IMG/VR virus record: IMGVR_UViG_3300036806_000303
Location: 1-37,347 of that record
Source of the DNA: a virus
Reading direction: 5' to 3' (one strand)
Length of the DNA stretch: 37,347 bases
Below the pieces are notes generated by a model. That model was given only the letters and a program-made list of their open reading frames with translations. It did not search any database and was not told the DNA's origin. Numbering within the stretch: position 1 is the stretch's first letter; the number at the start of each line of letters is the position of its first letter. Position numbers and translations under genes: made by a program. Shown one piece after another: positions 1-4,451 of this stretch.

Positions 1-544
1 TCCCCGACGCGCGGAGATACATCGGCACGTTCCAGCCCCAGTTCGAGCCCCACGGGATCTCGTGGACGCCGACCTGCGACTCCGCATACCGGATCACCCG
101 CTGCTGGCAGGCCGTCAACGTCGACCGGTGCTTGATCACGGTCTGCCGCTTCGCAGCCAACGCGATCCAGGCGAGCGGCCGCCGCTCCTTGCCGAGCAGG
201 ATCCGGATGAACATCGGGCCCGCCGTGAAGCCGCGACCCTGATGGAGATCGGCGGCCGGATACCCGATCCGCCACTTCATGTTCCAGACCGCGATCTTCG
301 TCCGGCGGCCGAACACGCCGGTCGGCGCGTGCCGGAACGTCTTGATCGAACGGAACGCCGACGGGTCGCGGCCGCCGAGGAGCCACTGAAGATTCTTCAC
401 ACGCCGGCCCGTCGAGCCGACATGCAGCACCGTCGAGGCTGACGGCCCGGTCGCGCGCGTATGCGCCGACCCCGACGCGGCGACCGCCGCGAACACGAAC
501 GCCGCAGACCAGACCGCGGCAAGCAGGAGAAGTCCTCGTCTCAT
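1..544 (-). CDS. Secreted endolysin, peptidoglycan-binding plus CHAP-like N-terminus (partial)
   Basis: Host-wall hydrolase, cut by the left edge after about 181 codons. The protein begins MRRGLLLLAAVWSAAFVFAA, a positively charged start followed by a hydrophobic stretch, so it has a signal peptide or a signal-arrest-release segment. Residues about 45-90 look like a peptidoglycan-binding type 1 domain (GSTGRRVKNLQWLL, then TGVFGRRTKIAVWNMK). Residues about 150-181 (ESQVGVHEIPWGSNWGW, then MYLRASG) match the entry segment of CHAP/NlpC-type lysin domains. The catalytic Cys and His lie outside the window. The start is fixed by a CGATAGGC element ending 6 nt upstream. The family call rests on motifs; the exact catalytic class is inferred. 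Confidence 0.72.
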   Translation of the reverse strand, partial: MRRGLLLLAAVWSAAFVFAAVAASGSAHTRATGPSASTVLHVGSTGRRVKNLQWLLGGRDPSAFRSIKTFRHAPTGVFGRRTKIAVWNMKWRIGYPAADLHQGRGFTAGPMFIRILLGKERRPLAWIALAAKRQTVIKHRSTLTACQQRVIRYAESQVGVHEIPWGSNWGWNVPMYLRASG

Positions 545-550
545 GCCCTC

Positions 551-558
551 GCCTATCG
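551..558 (-). promoter_or_regulatory. SAS-like start element (lysin)
   Basis: CGATAGGC on the minus strand, 6 nt before the lysin ATG. Here it lies in an inverted repeat, CCTCG-ATAGG-CGAGG, so the start region could form a small hairpin. Confidence 0.8.
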
Positions 559-602
559 AGGACATCCGCCCGCTCAGGCGCCGCTACCGGCTATCAGCCG
601 CC

Positions 603-616
603 ATGCAGATCTGCAT
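603..616. promoter_or_regulatory. 14-bp perfect palindrome, possible operator
   Basis: ATGCAGATCTGCAT reads the same on both strands. It lies in the 214-bp gene-free gap (545-758) upstream of the lysin gene, where a control site for lysis would be useful. No second copy was seen. Apart from this palindrome and the start element, nothing else was recognised in the gap. Confidence 0.35.
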
Positions 617-758
617 CGGTCAGGCGCCTCGAACGATGCCGCAAAACAGGAAGTCGGATGCTTTCCGCGGAGCGCGGCCGCGGCCGCGATGAACGCCGGT
701 CGCTACGGTGGACAGTCAATCCAGCCGACCGGCACCGGGCCCGGAAGGCGAGAGGAAC

Positions 759-1013
759 TCAGCCGCCGCGCCGGCGATGCTCGAGCGAGGCGCCGATGGC
801 GAGGCTGACGGGCGGCATGCCGTTCCCCCATACGCGCAGCTCGACCATTCCGCCGGCGGCGATCGCCGCGCGCTCGTCCTCGTCGAGCTCCCACACAGAT
901 TCGATCCAGGGATCGCCGTCGGTCGAGCCCGTGCGCACCCAGAGGTCGTTGTCTTCGTTCCCTCCAGCCAGCGAGAACACACGATTCGACAGCGGGGTTC
1001 GCCGAGGCCGCAT
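759..1013 (-). CDS. Small conserved phage protein of unknown function
   Basis: 84 residues. It contains FSLAGGNEDNDLWVR, then SVWELDEDERAAIAAGG and LRVWGNGMPPVSLAIG. This pattern recurs in small phage proteins of unknown function that sit among regulatory or replication genes. It has no membrane segment, signal peptide or Cys pair. The ATG overlaps the TGA stop of the HTH gene just upstream (TGATG), so the two are translationally coupled and probably share a transcript. The longer upstream reading in the same frame overlaps the HTH gene and was not used. Confidence 0.62.
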   Translation of the reverse strand: MRPRRTPLSNRVFSLAGGNEDNDLWVRTGSTDGDPWIESVWELDEDERAAIAAGGMVELRVWGNGMPPVSLAIGASLEHRRRGG

Positions 1014-1225
1014 CAGCCCATGGTCTCCGCATCGAACTGCTGAAGCTCGTTCGCCTCCCTGCTCGAGCTGGCGATCCACTTTGTGACGTCGCTCTTGCGC
1101 CAGATCCGGCCGGACGCGAGCTCGCTGACTGGCTTCGGGAAGCCCTGGGTGCGCGTGAGCTGGTCGGCGCGCTGCTTCGACACCCCGAGCAGCATCCCGA
1201 TCTCTGTGACTCCAAGAAGTTCCAT
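1013..1225 (-). CDS. Small AlpA/excisionase-type helix-turn-helix DNA-binding protein
   Basis: 70 residues. The N-terminus MELLGVTEIGMLLGVSKQRA is a MerR/AlpA-type helix-turn-helix: LGVTEIGMLLGVS, then the recognition helix SKQRADQLTR. It is followed by the typical wing GFPKPVSELASGRIWRKSDVTKWI. Proteins of this family act as excisionases or small transcription regulators. The gene lies left of a plus-strand gene, and the two 15-bp operators at 1242-1290 lie between them, so it is a candidate ligand of those operators. ATG at 1225 was chosen because the longer TTG start at 1261 would lie inside the operator/promoter. No good Shine-Dalgarno sequence is visible. Confidence 0.72.
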   Translation of the reverse strand: MELLGVTEIGMLLGVSKQRADQLTRTQGFPKPVSELASGRIWRKSDVTKWIASSSREANELQQFDAETMG

Positions 1226-1241
1226 GCTGCGGAGATTACCC

Positions 1242-1256
1242 CTTGACAGCGTCAAG
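1242..1256. promoter_or_regulatory. Operator O1, overlapping a -35 box
   Basis: CTTGACAGCGTCAAG: perfect 6-bp half sites around AGC. Its TTGACA (1243-1248) is also the -35 box of the plus-strand promoter. Confidence 0.7.
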
Positions 1257-1271
1257 CGCAAGCCCTACTCT
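1243..1271 (+). promoter_or_regulatory. Sigma70-type promoter for the gene at 1300
   Basis: TTGACA at 1243-1248 matches the -35 consensus exactly. A 17-bp spacer leads to TACTCT at 1266-1271, a weaker -10 box. Transcription would begin near 1278, inside operator O2, and the leader would carry the Shine-Dalgarno sequence GGGAGGAA just before the GTG at 1300. Confidence 0.6.
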
Positions 1272-1275
1272 ACCT

Positions 1276-1290
1276 CTTGACAGCGTCAAG
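1276..1290. promoter_or_regulatory. Operator O2, at the predicted transcription start
   Basis: An exact second copy of CTTGACAGCGTCAAG, 34 bp centre-to-centre from O1. A repressor bound here and at O1 would cover both the -35 box and the start point. Confidence 0.7.
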
Positions 1291-1299
1291 GGAGGAACG

Positions 1300-1758
1300 G
1301 TGAAGGTTCGGCTCACAGACTCGCAGCGCGCAGGACTCAAGACCCTGTATGACGCAGAGGTTCGGGCGTCGGCGGCCGGCAACCCGAAGCTCGCCTGGAT
1401 CGGCTCACGCGAAGGCATCAACGGCACGACAATCGAAGCCCTGGAACGGCGTGGCTTAGCCCGCGCGCAGTGCGTCAGCAAGCCCTACGCGCGCATCGTC
1501 GGCAGGATCATGCAGCCCGGCATCCAGCTCGTGCGCGATTGGAACGCGGCCGAAGGCGACGAGCTACAACGGCGCGCCGACGAGATCGCCAAGGGCGACC
1601 GCGCCCAGGACGTAAACGAGGGACGCTGCCCGATCTGCGGCGGCCTCAGACCAGGCGACCAGGCCCTGAACATCGTCAACCTCGCGCCCGCCGCGCACGA
1701 GCTCGTGCAGAGATGCAAGAATGCATTAGTCAGCGATGCGTGCCGAGCGCGAACGTGA
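1300..1758 (+). CDS. Winged-helix-like protein with a C-terminal CxxC motif, putative regulator
   Basis: 152 residues, starting at GTG 1300 behind a strong Shine-Dalgarno sequence (GGGAGGAA). The N-terminal third (LTDSQRAGLKTLYDAEV, then NGTTIEALERRGLARA) resembles a winged-helix domain, in which the last helix and wing read 'T..AL..RGL'. The C-terminal part has CPICGG followed by two further Cys, a possible zinc site. It is the only gene served by the promoter at 1243 and its two operators, so it may be an autoregulated or HTH-controlled regulator. Its end overlaps the 3' end of the convergent gene by 29 bp. The regulatory role is inferred. Confidence 0.6.
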   Translation: MKVRLTDSQRAGLKTLYDAEVRASAAGNPKLAWIGSREGINGTTIEALERRGLARAQCVSKPYARIVGRIMQPGIQLVRDWNAAEGDELQRRADEIAKGDRAQDVNEGRCPICGGLRPGDQALNIVNLAPAAHELVQRCKNALVSDACRART

Positions 1759-2068
1759 TCGCCGCCAACGTCGCGTTGACGAGCACGCCGACACCGGTCA
1801 CAAGTGCCGGCACGATCCAGCCCTTCCGCCGCTCCTTGACCACGTGGACCGCCGACACATCCTCGACGTCGTTCATCCGGTCGGCGAGCTCGTGGACGGC
1901 AGGCTGCAAAAACTGGCTCATCGCCTCCTGCTGCGCCAGCCGCCGCGACGCGTCGCCGGCCCAGACATCGAACTTGTCCATCCGCCGCTCGAACTCGCGG
2001 CGCGGAAGCATGTTCCGGACGACGTCGTCGAGGAGCCGCTCTATCCGTTCGGCGCGTGCCTCGTCCAT
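1730..2068 (-). CDS. Coiled-coil protein with C-terminal membrane helix, holin-like (XhlA type)
   Basis: 112 residues. Residues 1-80 are charged and heptad-like (RAERIERLLDDVV, later LADRMNDVEDV). A basic stretch KERRKG leads into one hydrophobic helix at about 86-108 (WIVPALVTGVGVLVNATLAA). This plan matches XhlA-type lysis accessory proteins, which lie on the inner membrane face and work with a holin or endolysin. The endolysin gene lies about 1.2 kb further along the same strand, which fits a lysis role. ATG 2068 follows the TGA of the preceding gene by one base. Another small membrane-anchored virion or regulatory protein is possible. Confidence 0.5.
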   Translation of the reverse strand: MDEARAERIERLLDDVVRNMLPRREFERRMDKFDVWAGDASRRLAQQEAMSQFLQPAVHELADRMNDVEDVSAVHVVKERRKGWIVPALVTGVGVLVNATLAAITFALGTHR

Positions 2069-2069
2069 C

Positions 2070-2558
2070 TCACACGACCCGCTCCGGATCGACGACGAAC
2101 TTCCGCCACCCGTCCGCGACCGCGGCACCCGACCCCGAGAAACGGTAGAAATGGTCGCCGTCCAGCGTCGGCGTAAAGGCCGCCGTCCAACGGCCCGTCT
2201 GCGTCGACACGGCGGTCAGCGTCGCCTCGTTGCCGTCCGGCTTCGCCACCTTGCACGTCACCGTCGACGGGTCGACCGGAGTCCCGACCAGCACCCGGTT
2301 CGCGGTCGTCATCGCCGGGTCGGCGATCGTCACCTGGCCCGCCCCCGACGACACAACCGTCGAGACAAGATCGCCGCCGATCCCGCCCGCCTCAGCCACA
2401 TAGATCGCCGCCGCCGGCGTCACGTCGAGGCCCGACACGTCGCGTACCTCGAGCAGCATCTGCCCTTTGAAAATCGTCCCGACCGTCCCGCCGGTCAGAA
2501 ACCAGCAGCCGAGCGTGATCTTCTCACCGACGTCGTAGAAGCCGAGCTGCTGTCCCAT
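2070..2558 (-). CDS. Virion-associated beta-rich protein of unknown function
   Basis: 162 residues, preceded by a CGATAGGC element 6 nt before the ATG. The second half (PSTVTCKVAKPDGNEATL, then GRWTAAFTPTLDGDHFYRFSG) has the strand pattern and closing aromatic residues of an Ig-like or carbohydrate-binding beta sandwich. Such modules decorate heads and tails. There is no signal peptide or membrane segment. It lies between the tail/fibre block and the lysis genes, where accessory tail or fibre-tip proteins are common. No specific family was recognised. Confidence 0.5.
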   Translation of the reverse strand: MGQQLGFYDVGEKITLGCWFLTGGTVGTIFKGQMLLEVRDVSGLDVTPAAAIYVAEAGGIGGDLVSTVVSSGAGQVTIADPAMTTANRVLVGTPVDPSTVTCKVAKPDGNEATLTAVSTQTGRWTAAFTPTLDGDHFYRFSGSGAAVADGWRKFVVDPERVV

Positions 2559-2564
2559 GCCATC

Positions 2565-2572
2565 GCCTATCG
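2565..2572 (-). promoter_or_regulatory. SAS-like start element (gene 2558)
   Basis: CGATAGGC ending 6 nt before the ATG at 2558 (GGTCGATAGGCGATGGC context). Confidence 0.8.
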
Positions 2573-2581
2573 ACCGAAAGA

Positions 2582-2610
2582 CGAAGCGCGGGCACCAGGC
2601 CCGCGCTTCG
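2582..2610 (-). terminator. Intergenic 12-bp hairpin, terminator-like
   Basis: CGAAGCGCGGGC / GCCCGCGCTTCG, a perfect 12-bp stem with a 5-base loop. On the minus strand it is followed by GTCTTTC, a short T-rich run. It lies between the gene ending at 2641 and the next start element, so it probably ends leftward transcripts. Confidence 0.6.
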
Positions 2611-2640
2611 CTGTCATGGACGAGCCGTTCAAGCCGCGGC

Positions 2641-3306
2641 TTAGGTGAACTGCACCTTCGCCGTGAGCTGCAACGTGTCGTTCTGGGCCAGGTTGATCAC
2701 CGCGAAGTCGCCCTTCGCCGTCAAGAACCCGCCCGCGCCGGTGCCCGTCGGCGAACCGACCGTGATGATCGACCCGGCCGTATGCGCAGCCGCGGTCGAG
2801 CCGTTCGCGCCGCGCGCCGTCACCGTGATCGTGGTGCCCGCGAGCGTGGCGGTCAGGACTTCCTGGTCGATCTGGTAGTCCGTCGACGCCGTCGGGAACC
2901 CGGTCGCCGACGTGATCGTGAACGTGCCGGTGGCGGTGCCCGAGAGGACGCCCTGCGTCGCGACCGTGTTCTGCGCCGGCCACGGGTTCGTGTCGAACAG
3001 GCCCGCCTCCGTGATCGCAAGCCCACCGACGAGGTTGCAGGTGATCGTGCCCTGCACCTGATAGGTGTCGCTCGTGTTCGTCGTCGTGACCTGCGAGCTC
3101 GTGCCCGCGATCCGCGTCGTCTGCCCGCCGTTCGCGACGATCTCCGCGCCCAACGCCTTGTCGGTCGTGAGCGAAGTGACCTGCGAACCGGCCGTCTTGT
3201 TGCCCTGGCCGAAGCCGATGTTCTTCGGCTCCGCCTGAGTCGGCGTCCCGCCGACGAGGCGGCCGGCGAACACCTGCTTTGCGATGGTCGGAATCACATT
3301 TGCCAT
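2641..3306 (-). CDS. Tail/fibre-associated virion protein
   Basis: 221 residues (MANVIPTIAKQVFAGRLVGG...). The first half is written as a small beta-rich virion protein with the sequence LAITEAGLFDTNPW. Residues about 130-190 carry a fibre module: GTFTITSATGFP, then EVLTATLAGTTITVTARGAN and GSTAAAHTAG. The 'TVTRG.NGTTAAAH' pattern is common in phage fibre and head-fibre proteins. ATG 3306 was chosen over longer readings because a CGATAGGC element ends 9 nt upstream. A strong hairpin follows the stop. Precise location in the virion is unknown. Confidence 0.6.
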   Translation of the reverse strand: MANVIPTIAKQVFAGRLVGGTPTQAEPKNIGFGQGNKTAGSQVTSLTTDKALGAEIVANGGQTTRIAGTSSQVTTTNTSDTYQVQGTITCNLVGGLAITEAGLFDTNPWPAQNTVATQGVLSGTATGTFTITSATGFPTASTDYQIDQEVLTATLAGTTITVTARGANGSTAAAHTAGSIITVGSPTGTGAGGFLTAKGDFAVINLAQNDTLQLTAKVQFT

Positions 3307-3315
3307 GTCGCCGCC

Positions 3316-3323
3316 GCCTATCG
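3316..3323 (-). promoter_or_regulatory. SAS-like start element (gene 3306)
   Basis: CGATAGGC inside GGCCGATAGGCGGCGGCGAC, ending 9 nt before the ATG. Confidence 0.85.
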
Positions 3324-3362
3324 GCCTCGACAAGCCGACCCGGACGGGCCACACTGGCGGGC

Positions 3363-3422
3363 GTGATCGAGGCCAAGCATGTAGCTCGTGCCGCGCTGGA
3401 AGCGGAGCGCGATCGTGGCTGA
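3363..3422 (+). CDS. Possible 19-residue coupled leader ORF
   Basis: GTG at 3363 opens MIEAKHVARAALEAERDRG and stops at TGA 3420-3422, overlapping the first codons of the next plus-strand reading frame (GTG 3415). This could be translational coupling. The Shine-Dalgarno sequence is weak (GGCGGGC) and the ORF is very short, so it may be chance. Confidence 0.25.
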   Translation: MIEAKHVARAALEAERDRG

Positions 3423-3965
3423 ACGGCCTTTGTGGTGGCCCCCCGCGCTCCGCCGTTCGCTCACCGAATGGCAGCAGCTCGCGGAGGCGCAAGAGATCGA
3501 GCTGATCGAGCTTCGCAGACTCGCCTGTGGTGTCGTCGACACGTTCGATCGTCGCCCGACTGACTCTTGCGTCAAGAACGTTATCGGCCTCGCAGAGAGT
3601 CTCCAGCGATATAGGGAGATGCGCTCCGGCATACCGCAGCAGCTTCGGCTTCCCCGCACGTCCCAGCAGAGGCCGTTTTCCGGTCAGGCGTGGGGTAACA
3701 ACAAGATCGGCGGTCCGGCGGGCGCGCTGAAGGTCCGCAAAGACCTCCGCCACGCGCCGATCCGCCTCGACGCCGGCTCCAATTCCGGGAGACGCTCGAC
3801 GACGGCTGCCACGAGCTCGTCATCCACGACGAAATCGTCGCCTACGTCGCCGAGAAGGACGTCATCATCGACACCGCGATCGTCGTCGAGCTCGAACCCC
3901 ACGAGGCAGCCGCGCTCGGGCTCCGCCAAGCGCTCGCCGGAATCGTCGGCACCGCCGCCGACTGA
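3415..3965 (+). pseudogene. Plus-strand gene interrupted by a frameshift
   Basis: Reading from GTG 3415 gives MAERPLWWPPALRRSLTEWQ and onward, with normal G/C-ending codons to about 3780. From about 3783 the coding signal moves to the frame one base back, reading FRETLDDGCHELVIHDEIVA and on to GIVGTAAD, with a stop at 3963-3965 directly before the tRNA gene. The second part has no start codon after the upstream TAA at 3696, so both pieces look like one protein of about 180 residues broken by a -1 shift. It may be a sequencing indel, a decaying gene or a programmed shift; no classical slippery heptamer was seen. The antisense readings are Ser/Arg-rich and look like shadows. Function unknown. 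Confidence 0.45.
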
Positions 3966-3967
3966 GA

Positions 3968-4040
3968 TGCGCGCGGGAGGACTCGAACCTCCGGCCTCCG
4001 GGCTCGCAACCCGGCGCTCTATCCGCTGAGCTACGCGCGC
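3968..4040 (-). tRNA. tRNA-Arg(GCG)
   Basis: 73 nt, complete cloverleaf. Acceptor GCGCGCG/CGCGCGC, D arm GCTC-AGCGGATA-GAGC, anticodon stem CCGGG/CCCGG with loop TTGCGAG, T arm GGAGG-TTCGAGT-CCTCC, discriminator A; CCA is not encoded. Anticodon GCG reads CGC and CGU. A20 in the D loop and C35 agree with arginine identity. Bacteria normally read these codons with an ACG (inosine) tRNA, so GCG is unusual. Confidence 0.88.
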
Positions 4041-4047
4041 CCGAAGG

Positions 4048-4398
4048 TCAGCGCGTACGCCGCAGCAGATCCAGGCCGACGCGCAGCACGCGGCCGCCGG
4101 CCAGACGAACATGCGGGATCCCGAACGTGCGCACCGCCTCCTCGGCCGACATCACCTGCTGGCCCGCGACCATCACCGTCTCGAAGCCCGGCCGCGTCGC
4201 CTTACACGCCGCACAGTCGAGATCGAAGCCGGGAAACGTCCCGTTCGTCTTCGGATGCGCCGGGCACGCCTGCGGCACCGTCAAGCAGGCCAAGCAGTCC
4301 GGGCTGAACCGCTCATGCTCGGGGCAGCTCGCGGAGAGCCAGCGGATCAGCTCGTAGCTGACAAGCGCCTGCTGCTCGGATGCGATGTCGGAAGCCAT
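4048..4398 (-). CDS. Small Cys/His-rich protein of unknown function
   Basis: 116 residues. The middle is rich in Cys and His: SCPEHERFSPDCLACLTVPQ, then ACPAH and DLDCAACKATRPG. This suggests one or two zinc sites. The C-terminal part (VMVAGQQVMSAEEAVRTFGI) resembles a small winged or beta-hairpin element. The start is fixed by a CGATAGGC element ending 7 nt before the ATG. It stands next to a tRNA and back-to-back with the fibre gene. No known family was recognised. Confidence 0.5.
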   Translation of the reverse strand: MASDIASEQQALVSYELIRWLSASCPEHERFSPDCLACLTVPQACPAHPKTNGTFPGFDLDCAACKATRPGFETVMVAGQQVMSAEEAVRTFGIPHVRLAGGRVLRVGLDLLRRTR

Positions 4399-4405
4399 CG
4401 CGGAC

Positions 4406-4413
4406 GCCTATCG
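4406..4413 (-). promoter_or_regulatory. SAS-like start element (gene 4398)
   Basis: CGATAGGC ending 7 nt before the ATG. It forms a back-to-back pair with the plus-strand element at 4437. Confidence 0.8.
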
Positions 4414-4436
4414 GCGCCGACGCTCCCTCGAGCGGG

Positions 4437-4444
4437 CGATAGGC
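4437..4444 (+). promoter_or_regulatory. SAS-like start element, plus strand (fibre gene)
   Basis: CGATAGGC on the plus strand ending 7 nt before the ATG at 4452. Its orientation follows the gene. Confidence 0.85.
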
Positions 4445-4451
4445 CGAGACG

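Noticed and set aside
3968-4040. GATA-containing D arm of tRNA-Arg (GCGGATAGAGC) as another start element
   Set aside because: It lacks the CGATAGGC core and is fully explained by the tRNA D arm.
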